From Roseovarius sp. Pro17 (GTDB lineage: Bacteria; Pseudomonadota; Alphaproteobacteria; Rhodobacterales; Rhodobacteraceae): a stretch of DNA of 64,000 nt. The number at the start of each line of letters is the position of its first letter. Position 1 is the stretch's first letter. Positions 17,624-24,951 of the stretch are shown here, one piece after another. Below the pieces are notes generated by a model that was given only the letters and a program-made list of their open reading frames with translations, did not search any database and was not told the origin of the DNA. The translations under genes and the position numbers were made by a program. The stretch is from the NCBI RefSeq assembly GCF_035599575.1, contig NZ_CP141179.1, positions 3,509,001-3,573,000 on the forward strand, read 5' to 3'.

Positions 17624-18850
17624 ATGGAGTTGATGAACCAGCCCTTTACTGGACAGCTAGGGGACCGCCTGATCGAACTGCTTGAATCGCCAAACTTTCA
17701 CACTTTGGACATTGCAGTCGCGTTTGCAAAAAACAGTGGTGTTCTAAGGATCAAAGATTCACTCCAGAAGTTTCGCGATGGGGGCGCCAAAGTGAATGTT
17801 TATGTAGGCGTCGATCTTGGCGGGACGTCGTACGAGGCATTGACAACTTTACTGCTCCATTCTGACACTCTCAATGTCGTACATTCTGAAAGAGGCCAAA
17901 CGTTCCACTCAAAAATCTATCAATTTTCAGGCGAAAAAAATGGACTGCTAGTTGTTGGCTCACACAATCTGACCGGTGGCGGCCTTTGGACCAACTTCGA
18001 GAGTTCGGTACACATTCCAACGGATGTTGCAAACGCCAAGGAGATGGCCGTCCAAAAGGGGGTTAGCGACTATTTCAAGGAGTTAGTTTCCCTCAAAGCT
18101 TCATTTATGCCGATTACAACTCAAGAAGAGATCGATACGCTTCTGCAAAACGACTATGTAAGTAAGGAAGTCGCGGACCGTGTTCGACGGGCAAAGGCTG
18201 CTAAAGAAGATAGCGCTCATGAGCGACTTTTCGGAATTGGTGCTCCTGCAAAGCTACCTCGCCTTAATCCGGCAAGTAAAGAAGAGACGGCGGTAGTTTC
18301 CGAAGCTCACGCTGATGTCCACACACCGGAACTAAATGACGAGAAACAGACTATTTGGTTTGAGACCAGAGAGATGACTGGTGGTTCAAGAAACATTCTT
18401 GATCTATCAAAAAAGTCGTTGGTTGAGGAAGGTGATCCAACCGGCACCCCTTTTGACTTGGGTGAAGCTAAGTTCATGCGAGGCGGTGTTGAGTTTTTCG
18501 GGCTCAATCCGACTGCCACGGATCAAACGAAAAATATTACCCTCAATTTTGAAGGAAATGACTACGCCGACAACACAATTCTCTTTCCAGAGGGCGACAA
18601 GGCAAATGGCACGTGGCGTCTCCAAATCAAAGGGATCGACTCTTCAAACAGAAAAATCACTGACGCCTTTAGGGCCGAAAGCGATGCGCCCTATTTGGTC
18701 AGAAAAGTAGTTACATTCACTAGAGTTCAAGGTGACTATTACTCTATGTCTGTTTTCCCGGAGACTGAGCTTGAGAGCTTCAAAGCGGCATCAAGTATTT
18801 TGGCTCGAAATGGGCAGACTAAGCAAGCTAGATTTCTAGGTTTGATCTAG
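17624..18850 (+). CDS. PLD-superfamily nuclease, putative restriction endonuclease (NgoFVII-like)
   Basis: 408 residues. The N-terminal half is a phospholipase-D fold with one HKD-type site: GQTFHSKIYQF at about residue 104, followed by GSHNLTGGGLWTNFE near 123, as in dimeric BfiI/NgoFVII-type enzymes. The C-terminal half (from ~230) is a separate beta-rich domain, which in such enzymes recognises DNA. It ends in a four-base convergent overlap with a Dam-like methyltransferase gene. Together with the two methyltransferases it plausibly forms a restriction-modification cassette; that assignment is inference. Codon use is AT-richer than the chromosome. Confidence 0.75.
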   Translation: MELMNQPFTGQLGDRLIELLESPNFHTLDIAVAFAKNSGVLRIKDSLQKFRDGGAKVNVYVGVDLGGTSYEALTTLLLHSDTLNVVHSERGQTFHSKIYQFSGEKNGLLVVGSHNLTGGGLWTNFESSVHIPTDVANAKEMAVQKGVSDYFKELVSLKASFMPITTQEEIDTLLQNDYVSKEVADRVRRAKAAKEDSAHERLFGIGAPAKLPRLNPASKEETAVVSEAHADVHTPELNDEKQTIWFETREMTGGSRNILDLSKKSLVEEGDPTGTPFDLGEAKFMRGGVEFFGLNPTATDQTKNITLNFEGNDYADNTILFPEGDKANGTWRLQIKGIDSSNRKITDAFRAESDAPYLVRKVVTFTRVQGDYYSMSVFPETELESFKAASSILARNGQTKQARFLGLI

Positions 18851-19683
18851 AAACGAGACAGCCATTCTTGATGTTTCCCTTTCCGGATCCCGCTAATGCC
18901 GCCTTTCGCGCCGCCGAATGTGAGCATTGAGGCTGTGTCGTTAAGAGGAGCTCCTTCCGAAACGAACAATGGGGCCTGATTTGCGTGGCGGAAGTGCTCT
19001 ATAAAAGTTGAAACATCGAAGCCAAATCCATACCCCGTCGTGCTCTGATATGGAGGGTCGACATACACTACAGCATCGCTGGGAAACGGGTCTTCAAGTA
19101 AATCCATGATATCAGTTTTGAGACAGGTCACGCCTTTCATTCCATCTACGAGGGCGCCAATTCGGCGACGCAGCTCCGGCGGAGAGGGCTGCATGGGATT
19201 GGCAGGACTGCGACGAACACTAGTCGCGGTTGGTTCCCAATAGCTTCGAAAACAAGCGTTCGCCCAGCGGTCGTCTTTCCGCCAAATCTGCTTTCCGCCA
19301 AAAGAGCAGGCCTGAAGCAGTGGATAAAGTTCTGCTTCATGACCGTCTACCGGAAGTGCTGATAACGCCAACATGTGAGCTTTAATATCGCGTTTATCAC
19401 TTGGTAGAACGGACAGAAACTGATCGAAAACGTCCATGTTGAATGTACCGGAGCCGATGGCTGACCAGAAGGAGCCCCAAGAGCTAATATCGAGCATCCA
19501 AATGCGTGATGGGTCGATGCCTCTGTTAATTAGTTCGACTGACACCGCGCCAGAACCGCAGCACAGGTCGTAGAATCGGGAGTTCGGTCCTGGAGCAGCC
19601 TCGAGAAGAAGGTCGACCATCTGAGCAGCGACACGCTGTTTTCCGCCCTGATATGCGCAGGGTACGCGCAAATGGCTGCTCAT
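18847..19683 (-). CDS. DNA adenine methyltransferase, D12/Dam class
   Basis: 278 residues with the D12 family order. YQGGKQRVAAQMVDLL near residue 11 contacts SAM, FYDLCCGSGAVSVELI near 38 is motif I, and VVYVDPPYQSTTGYG near 216 is catalytic motif IV (DPPY). The GGK head is slightly atypical (usually YxGGK followed by hydrophobics). The start overlaps the stop of the upstream EcoRI-type methyltransferase by four bases (ATGA), so the two are translationally coupled. It should methylate N6 of adenine in an unknown site, protecting against the adjacent PLD nuclease. Confidence 0.85.
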   Translation of the reverse strand: MSSHLRVPCAYQGGKQRVAAQMVDLLLEAAPGPNSRFYDLCCGSGAVSVELINRGIDPSRIWMLDISSWGSFWSAIGSGTFNMDVFDQFLSVLPSDKRDIKAHMLALSALPVDGHEAELYPLLQACSFGGKQIWRKDDRWANACFRSYWEPTATSVRRSPANPMQPSPPELRRRIGALVDGMKGVTCLKTDIMDLLEDPFPSDAVVYVDPPYQSTTGYGFGFDVSTFIEHFRHANQAPLFVSEGAPLNDTASMLTFGGAKGGISGIRKGKHQEWLSRF

Positions 19684-20927
19684 GTGGTTTTCTTACGGAT
19701 CAGGATTCGTGCATAAACGCGGCGGCCGTTGATGATGCCGACACCTCCCCTGTCCTCTGAATGCGGGCGATAATTTACCTCTTTAAGGGTCTTGGGGGAT
19801 ACGTTGGTGCGTGCGTTGCCGTTGGCAAGCATAATGATTTCAAACTGATCTGGACTGTATTTATCAAGGAATGTAATGGGAACGCCCATTATCCCTTCGT
19901 AGTCGACGGGAATATTTTGGGTGCGCCCAACGTTAATAACGTCGTAGTTTTCGTAACTCGGATATTCTTCCGGTGTGTAGTGACAGGTCAATGTTATGGG
20001 CTTGTGCCGCATACTTGTGTCCAAGTTAGTAAACCAGCGCACGCCGGTGACCCGGATGAAGCGTCGTCCTTTCTCGTCTACACCGCAGTTGGCGGCGTTC
20101 AGCGGGTAGGTATCCGGTACATGAAATTTGCGGTCCCCCGAGCGGATAGATTCTCCGTACCAAACTTTGTTGTCACGAAAGAGAGGGAAGACCTCTTTCG
20201 TCGTCGTGGCATTCATATTTCCGAGGATCACAAAATCTTTTTCGTGAAGCTCCAGTAGAGAAATGTACTCGCGAAAAAGACTGAAGGGTGGATTGGTCGC
20301 AACTATATCAGCCTCCTCAAGCAATACTCTGCACTCCTCTGACCGGAAGTCTCCATCACCAACGAGATGTTCGAGAGAATTGCCTGGCATCGAAAACAAG
20401 GGCTCCAAATCCATCGAGCCGTCTGGCCTCACCAGAGGCTCGTCGGGCACTTCGGTTACTACCGCCTTATAAGCACCCGTCACTCCCTCTAACGGATACT
20501 CCCGTCCTGCGATTGAGGATTCACCGTAACAGGTGGATATCAACCTCTTCAGCCCGAGTTTATCGAAATTGATCGCAAAATACCGGAAGAAAGCCGACTC
20601 AAAAGGATCGTCGCAGTTACAAAGTATGGCCTTTCCCTTTAGTTGCTCTCGATGCTTCACCATCTCCCTAGCCACATCGTCATACTGCGTATAAAATTCA
20701 TCTTTCTTGACAGTGAACGCGCGATTGAGCTTCGCATTTCCGGAATTCGAATTCAATTTTGGGCGTTCAGTCACGATATCAAAAGGTATCGTTCCCTCGC
20801 GAACGACAGCTTTGAGGAAAGTATTGATTGCTGCGGACATGCTGATGCCAATCTCGTCAAAAACGGCACCTGCGCACTTCTTCACTTCTAGATCAATGCG
20901 TATTGTCGTGGTGGGTTTGGTCGACAT
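19680..20927 (-). CDS. RelB/DinJ-like antitoxin domain fused to EcoRI-family adenine methyltransferase
   Basis: 415 residues. Residues ~5-60 (TTTIRIDLEVKKCAGAVFDE, IGISMSAAINTFLKAVVREG) are a ribbon-helix-helix of RelB/DinJ antitoxins. From ~70 the sequence follows EcoRI-type methyltransferases: KKDEFYTQYDDVAREM, AILCNCDDPFESAFFRYF, and catalytic ADIVATNPPFSLFREYI near 210. The ATG at 20927 is preferred to the GTG at 20936. No RelE/YafQ toxin gene is adjacent, so the RHH part more likely provides DNA binding or autorepression. An inverted repeat lies directly upstream. First gene of a two-methyltransferase operon opposing the nuclease gene. Confidence 0.8.
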   Translation of the reverse strand: MSTKPTTTIRIDLEVKKCAGAVFDEIGISMSAAINTFLKAVVREGTIPFDIVTERPKLNSNSGNAKLNRAFTVKKDEFYTQYDDVAREMVKHREQLKGKAILCNCDDPFESAFFRYFAINFDKLGLKRLISTCYGESSIAGREYPLEGVTGAYKAVVTEVPDEPLVRPDGSMDLEPLFSMPGNSLEHLVGDGDFRSEECRVLLEEADIVATNPPFSLFREYISLLELHEKDFVILGNMNATTTKEVFPLFRDNKVWYGESIRSGDRKFHVPDTYPLNAANCGVDEKGRRFIRVTGVRWFTNLDTSMRHKPITLTCHYTPEEYPSYENYDVINVGRTQNIPVDYEGIMGVPITFLDKYSPDQFEIIMLANGNARTNVSPKTLKEVNYRPHSEDRGGVGIINGRRVYARILIRKKTT

Positions 20928-20952
20928 ATCTCTCACTCATTTTGTGAGGTAA

Positions 20953-20982
20953 ATTGTAGTAGGAACCAGTGTGAAGTACAAT
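20953..20982. promoter_or_regulatory. Inverted repeat ATTGTA-N18-TACAAT
   Basis: Two 6-base half-sites in opposite orientation sit 25 bases upstream of the RHH-methyltransferase start, in the divergent interval with the HigA-like gene. They fit an RHH or Xre operator spaced by about two helical turns. Binding by the RHH domain or the HigA-like protein is inferred. Confidence 0.4.
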
Positions 20983-21046
20983 GTAGCACATCGCGAGAAC
21001 ATCAGATTCGTTATCTATTTGTTCAAGCCATTGAAAGGACTCACGG

Positions 21047-21337
21047 ATGAACTTGCTTAAGGACCCAATGCACCCAGGTGAAGTCCTGAAAGAGCTTTAC
21101 CTCGATCCCCTAGACATGGGGGCAATCGCGTTTGCGCGGCGTCTGGGCGTGCCTCGGACGCGGATCGAGCGGTTGATCAAAGGAACCACAGGAATCACGC
21201 CCGACACAGCGCTGCGCCTCGCTCGTGTGTTCAATACAACCCCGGCGTATTGGGTGAACTTGCAGACGCACTACGACATGGCCCTGGCATCTAAGGAGAT
21301 CGACGTATCTAACATTGAGCCGCTAATTGCCGCCTAG
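21047..21337 (+). CDS. higA: HigA-family antitoxin (XRE), orphan
   Basis: 96 residues starting MNLLKDPMHPGEVLKELYLD, the hallmark of HigA/VapI antitoxins. An HTH follows (AIAFARRLGVPRTRIERLI, GITPDTALRLARVFNTTPAY), then WVNLQTHYDMALA. ATG 21047 has AAAGGA nine bases upstream. HigB toxins are normally encoded just upstream; no such gene fits in 20937-21046, so it is orphaned. It may regulate the divergent methyltransferase operon. Confidence 0.85.
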   Translation: MNLLKDPMHPGEVLKELYLDPLDMGAIAFARRLGVPRTRIERLIKGTTGITPDTALRLARVFNTTPAYWVNLQTHYDMALASKEIDVSNIEPLIAA

Positions 21338-21601
21338 TTGGAACTACTGCCGATAAAGTAAAACCGGTTGATGCTAGAATATTCGTACATCTGTCTCCAC
21401 GCTCGAGGTTTGGGTGTTTCTTAGTCCAATTGGAAAGGGCGCTTTTTCGCCAACCCCAATAACCAGTTGAACAAACGATATCGACCCTTTTTTCTAGTCG
21501 GGCTTCAAGATTTTACCCGCGCTAGTTGCCTTGACTTTTTTGCAACCAATGGTACTTCTAAACTGTGGGGCGCATTCCCTCCCTGAAAGTGCGTCGTGCA
21601 T

Positions 21602-21720
21602 TGCCGCGTAAGACTACCATACTGGTAAGGCGATAGAGCGTTTGGTTCAAAAACCAAAAGGTAGTAGGTTCGATTCCTGCCGCCCCGACCATATTTGACG
21701 GGGCGTAGCTCACTGGTTAG
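21602..21720 (+). tRNA. Scrambled tRNA-like element: 3' half precedes 5' half
   Basis: 21636-21691 is a good tRNA 3' half: GAGC (D-stem 3' side), G, anticodon stem TTTGG/CCAAA around an 8-base loop TTCAAAAA, a 5-base variable loop, T arm GTAGG-TTCGATT-CCTGC, acceptor CGCCCCG, A and CCA. Seven bases later 21699-21719 is a matching 5' half: CGGGGCG (perfect complement of the acceptor), TA, D-stem GCTC and loop ACTGGTTA. Joined 5'-to-3' they make a 77-base cloverleaf. The sequence just before 21636 is only a weak 5' half (TGCCGCG, two mismatches, long D region). It is either a circularly permuted tRNA or two tandem broken tRNA genes. The 8-base loop is abnormal. Confidence 0.35.
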
Positions 21721-21770
21721 CTGATCTGGGAAGAGGTTCTCAGCGAAGAGCCCTCCGCAAACCTAGTGTT

Positions 21771-23312
21771 GTGGAGGGCACTTCCAACCGGAGAGAGTGT
21801 TTGGGAAGAAACGTATTTTTAGTTGTTCAGATACCATTCTGTGACCTTAGAAGATTTTTTATTGACCCGCCCGAAGCAGTTTCGAAACCTTCTTGGCCCG
21901 CGCCCGGAGCGTTGGAGTTTATTCGACGTTTTGGAAAAGTACGCAGTCGGGAATTACACCCAATTGATGGACAACGACCCAGCTCATCTGTGCTAACAGG
22001 AACGGAGCGGCACTTTGTAGACGCCACCAAATACATTGACCGGCAACCAAAGAGACTTTCAGGACGCTTAGTAAACTCGAAAGTGAATGCTCTAGCGGCA
22101 GTCAAGTTCCTCAGAGTGATTGGCGACGGAACTTCCGCGATCCGCTTCGAAGTTGGCGTAGAATTGATCGCACCACAGAAAACTTGGCACAGTCGCGAGC
22201 GGCTAAGGGAAGCAGTGGATGCTCTTCTCCTAAACCACAGGTTCGAAACCCGTTTTACTCAAGCGCTTTCTGGAAAATCAATTGAGTCAGTCACTTTTCA
22301 AAGTTTGAGCGCAAGGCTCAGGCGACACTATTTCGTGGCTTCCGAGTTGCACGATACTTCCGGTGAACCAACGCCATTTGAAAGTTCTTTGATAAGGCCT
22401 TTGGACTGGACAATTGTTGCGTCACTCCCTCAAACGCGCACCTACAGGTGGCTTAGGGACGAAGCCGATACCGATCCCAAAGGACAAACAATCGATGCGG
22501 TCTTCATGCGGAGCCCATTGGTCGGAAACGTACCTTTACCCGCATCTTTTCCAGTAATTGGAAATCACTCTCGAAAGGACCAAGATCAGGCGAGGCGGTT
22601 TAGAATAAGATTCTTGAGGTTATCTGCCGAAATGAAGGCTCTTTCATTGATTTCCGGAGAGCTGAACGGTGGTAGTCTCTACAAAGACTTCCAGTCAAAA
22701 CCAGATCTAGCACAAGAAAAGCTCGTTCGATTGAAAAGGTATTATGCGTCGACATTGGACCGAATAAAAGACACCATCGGAGAAACCAACTCAGACGATC
22801 TATCAGCTCTTGTGCTTCAGGCTCTGAGATCTGAGGGACACCTTACTCAAGACAAACTGAGAACAATAATAGATGTTTCGACGAATGCGGTTGGCGAACG
22901 CCTCGTGGAAAAGTCCATAACTACGATCTTTGCGAAAAATTTAGAGTTTAATCAAGGAGATAACATGTCAAAGTATACTTTTAATGCACCAGCACAAGGG
23001 CAATTCGGAGATGGTGGAACGGCAAATTTCGCCGAAAACCTCATTCAAGGTAAGGCAAGTCAGAGCGAAATGAGTGCGCTTGCTGATGAACTTGGTCAAG
23101 TGCTTGAAGCTTTGGAACGAGACGAGGATCAATCTGACGAAGCAGCTGTGGCTATCGCCTCTGTAAAAGCAGCAAAGAATGCAGCCGAGAACGGTGACCA
23201 ATCAAAAGTCATGGGATTTCTCAAATCAGCAGGAGCTTGGACTCTCGAAAAGTCAGCTGCTATCGGCGTGCCAGTTGCGATTGCGGCGCTAAAGAAGGCG
23301 GTCGGAGCATAG
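21771..23312 (+). CDS. Unknown island protein with a separate C-terminal module
   Basis: Open for 513 codons from GTG 21771, though the true start may lie downstream because the first 20-30 residues overlap a hairpin (GCCCTCC/GGAGGGC at 21750-21778). Residues ~100-400 are an alpha/beta region with no motif I recognise. It includes EVGVELIAPQKTWHSRERLR and DRIKDTIGETNSDDLSAL. From M399 a distinct ~115-residue module begins (MSKYTFNAPAQGQFGDGG), acidic in the middle and ending in the amphipathic/hydrophobic TLEKSAAIGVPVAIAALKKA. Similar small tails are found in many bacterial hypothetical proteins. No neighbour explains it; a conflict or defence role is possible but unsupported. Confidence 0.6.
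   Translation: MEGTSNRRECLGRNVFLVVQIPFCDLRRFFIDPPEAVSKPSWPAPGALEFIRRFGKVRSRELHPIDGQRPSSSVLTGTERHFVDATKYIDRQPKRLSGRLVNSKVNALAAVKFLRVIGDGTSAIRFEVGVELIAPQKTWHSRERLREAVDALLLNHRFETRFTQALSGKSIESVTFQSLSARLRRHYFVASELHDTSGEPTPFESSLIRPLDWTIVASLPQTRTYRWLRDEADTDPKGQTIDAVFMRSPLVGNVPLPASFPVIGNHSRKDQDQARRFRIRFLRLSAEMKALSLISGELNGGSLYKDFQSKPDLAQEKLVRLKRYYASTLDRIKDTIGETNSDDLSALVLQALRSEGHLTQDKLRTIIDVSTNAVGERLVEKSITTIFAKNLEFNQGDNMSKYTFNAPAQGQFGDGGTANFAENLIQGKASQSEMSALADELGQVLEALERDEDQSDEAAVAIASVKAAKNAAENGDQSKVMGFLKSAGAWTLEKSAAIGVPVAIAALKKAVGA
22965..23312 (+). CDS. Probable internally initiated C-terminal product of the preceding ORF
   Basis: Inside the longer frame, AAGGAG sits seven bases before ATG 22965, a near-ideal ribosome-binding site that encodes an unremarkable linker. 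Translation from here gives a 115-residue protein starting MSKYTFNAPAQ, which looks like an independent small protein with a hydrophobic C-terminal helix. Either the gene makes two products or the upstream part is a separate ORF fused by loss of a stop. Seen: the RBS and the change of character. Inferred: use of the start. Confidence 0.5.
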   Translation: MSKYTFNAPAQGQFGDGGTANFAENLIQGKASQSEMSALADELGQVLEALERDEDQSDEAAVAIASVKAAKNAAENGDQSKVMGFLKSAGAWTLEKSAAIGVPVAIAALKKAVGA

Positions 23313-23427
23313 AAAATTATGCGCAAAGTGAAATAGTCGTTGCGCGTGTAAAGTAGGCTTCCGAGGGCTAGTGAGCGCGCGTTCTTCGAAAAGAGCGAAG
23401 ACCGCATGATTAGCTTATCAGATTGCC

Positions 23428-24951
23428 TCAATGCGTCATCCCCCGATCCATCTCGACCTCCCGCGCCTCTAGCTCTGCCTCAACCTCTCTTCGGCGGCCT
23501 TGACTAATTTCAAGCTCGTCTCGAGTTGCCTGCGCAAATTCCCGTAGTTCGAGCCCTTGTTCAACAAGCCGTGCAACGCAGCCACGGACGCCGTTTGCGA
23601 TTGAATGAGCACCGACACGCAGGCGGCCAATCCATCCATCTGGCTCTGCATTTTGGTCGTCGAGCGTGCCTCTAACCCGCTCAATTCCTTTGCTGAGACC
23701 TCGCAGGCCGTCACCAACCGCTCGACGCAGGCGAGCAAGTCGCGTTCCAAGGCTGTCAGGGGTGTCGTCATCTATTCCTCCTCGATCTTGATGCAGGTCA
23801 CTGATCTGCCGCCTAGCGTGCAGGTCCTCAGGCGCGTCTTGGTCGGGTCCAGTACCAGCCAGGCCCCGTCCTCCCTGTCGATCCGCGTCAGGCCCAAGTC
23901 CGTCAGTTCCGAGCTGGCCAGCATCAGCGTCCAAAGCAAGCTCGCGGCCATCATCGAGACGATCCCTACCAAGAACGTCCCAGTGATCAGCCAGGGCGAG
24001 ATCGTCAGCCAGCTCTTGTTCTGTTGCAGAAAGGTGCGGGTATCGCTCTCGATTGTACGCTGCGCGTTGGTCGCAATGCTGTTCAAATCGGTCCTGAAGT
24101 TCTCCAGCTGGGATGCCATCGAGGCGGCGTATCCCTGCCGGATCATGTCCAGCTCCGCGTTCAGCTTCTCGCTCAGCCGGGTCGGCTTGCCAGTCTTCAT
24201 GGAAAATCTCTCCTTTCAAACGCCAGCGCTCACCGGTCTCGGGGTCTTGGGTGGTTAGGTAGGCTATGCCCGCGCGCGGGATGTCAAAACCTGCATCGAC
24301 GAGCGCGTCGAGCATGCTTGCGCGATCGGTGATCAGGCCGATGCTGATCTGGTCTTGCAGCCACGCATGCAACTCGTCACGGCCCTGAGCGCGGGTTGGG
24401 GTCTCGATGGTGTCGCGAACCTCTTGGGTGCGCTCCAACTCCATCGGATCGGCCCAGCCGTGGCGCTGGTTAATCACATCGCGCAAACTGTCGAAGGCTT
24501 TCTCATAGCCCGGCGGCGCGATATTCAGGCTGCGGCCCGAGGTCAGCTCTAAGCGCGGTGTGCAGAAATGCAGCTCGACGCGGTCTTCGTGGGTATGTCG
24601 GACCCAAAGCACCTCATATTGCGTCGGGTCCAGCCCCGCGAAGGCCAGCCGCTCGAACCCGTCCATGACCTCGGTTTGCTGTTCCTCGGTCGGGGCGTCA
24701 GTGGCGGCGAAGCTGATCACGCCTGCGCGGTAGGTCCATTGGTGGCGGTTGGCGTCGATGAGCGCTTCGGTGCGGTCGGGATTGCCGCGCAGGACCTCGG
24801 GCAAGGGTTCGCGAGTCACGGTCATCGGCTGGCCGTCGGCATCGCGGATCAGGTCGCGGTTGTCGTCGTAGGCCAGCACCTTGTCCGCGACGAGGTAGCC
24901 GACCGGACCCGCGCCCGCGCCTTTACCGTTGCGGAAGAACTTGATCAGCAT
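23428..24951 (-). CDS. Relaxase/mobilisation nuclease, MobA-type
   Basis: 507 residues from ATG 24951 (MLIKFFRNGKGAGAGPVGYL). The N-terminal ~180 residues are a relaxase domain with the metal-binding motif WVRHTHEDRVELHF near residue 115. The rest is low-complexity and Asp/Gly/Arg-rich, because two other genes use the same DNA in another frame (23469-23771 and 23772-24200). The start overlaps mobC by seven bases. It should nick at an oriT and pilot the strand; no oriT was located with confidence. The ORF upstream of 24951 is open but lies inside mobC and is not used. Confidence 0.85.
   Translation of the reverse strand: MLIKFFRNGKGAGAGPVGYLVADKVLAYDDNRDLIRDADGQPMTVTREPLPEVLRGNPDRTEALIDANRHQWTYRAGVISFAATDAPTEEQQTEVMDGFERLAFAGLDPTQYEVLWVRHTHEDRVELHFCTPRLELTSGRSLNIAPPGYEKAFDSLRDVINQRHGWADPMELERTQEVRDTIETPTRAQGRDELHAWLQDQISIGLITDRASMLDALVDAGFDIPRAGIAYLTTQDPETGERWRLKGEIFHEDWQADPAEREAERGAGHDPAGIRRLDGIPAGELQDRFEQHCDQRAAYNRERYPHLSATEQELADDLALADHWDVLGRDRLDDGRELALDADAGQLGTDGLGPDADRQGGRGLAGTGPDQDAPEDLHARRQISDLHQDRGGIDDDTPDSLGTRLARLRRAVGDGLRGLSKGIERVRGTLDDQNAEPDGWIGRLRVGAHSIANGVRGCVARLVEQGLELREFAQATRDELEISQGRRREVEAELEAREVEMDRGMTH
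23469..23771 (-). CDS. MbeD/MobD-like coiled-coil mobilisation protein, nested in the relaxase gene
   Basis: 100 residues, starting MTTPLTALERDLLACVERLV with heptad-like Leu/Val spacing. It is a short coiled-coil protein like MbeD of ColE1 (entry exclusion/mobilisation). The gene lies wholly within the relaxase gene in another frame, and its ATG directly follows the TAG of the MbeB-like gene, with GAGGAATAG as ribosome-binding context. Product-like composition in this frame, against a low-complexity reading in the relaxase frame, supports real use. Confidence 0.65.
   Translation of the reverse strand: MTTPLTALERDLLACVERLVTACEVSAKELSGLEARSTTKMQSQMDGLAACVSVLIQSQTASVAALHGLLNKGSNYGNLRRQLETSLKLVKAAEERLRQS
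23772..24200 (-). CDS. MbeB/MobB-like membrane mobilisation protein, nested in the relaxase gene
   Basis: 142 residues. The N-terminal amphipathic helical region is MKTGKPTRLSEKLNAELDMI. One or two membrane helices follow (WLTISPWLITGTFLVGIVSM and on to about residue 93), then a soluble tail ending SVTCIKIEEE. This layout matches MbeB/MobB proteins that stabilise relaxosome-membrane contact. It is read out of frame with the relaxase and in the same frame as the following MbeD-like gene. Confidence 0.65.
   Translation of the reverse strand: MKTGKPTRLSEKLNAELDMIRQGYAASMASQLENFRTDLNSIATNAQRTIESDTRTFLQQNKSWLTISPWLITGTFLVGIVSMMAASLLWTLMLASSELTDLGLTRIDREDGAWLVLDPTKTRLRTCTLGGRSVTCIKIEEE

Noticed and set aside
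21602..21800. Two-piece (permuted) tmRNA, as in alphaproteobacteria
   Set aside because: The order acceptor-half then 5'-half is tmRNA-like, but the D arm is a normal tRNA D arm, there is no tag-peptide reading frame ending AA-stop, and no pseudoknot-like stretch follows.
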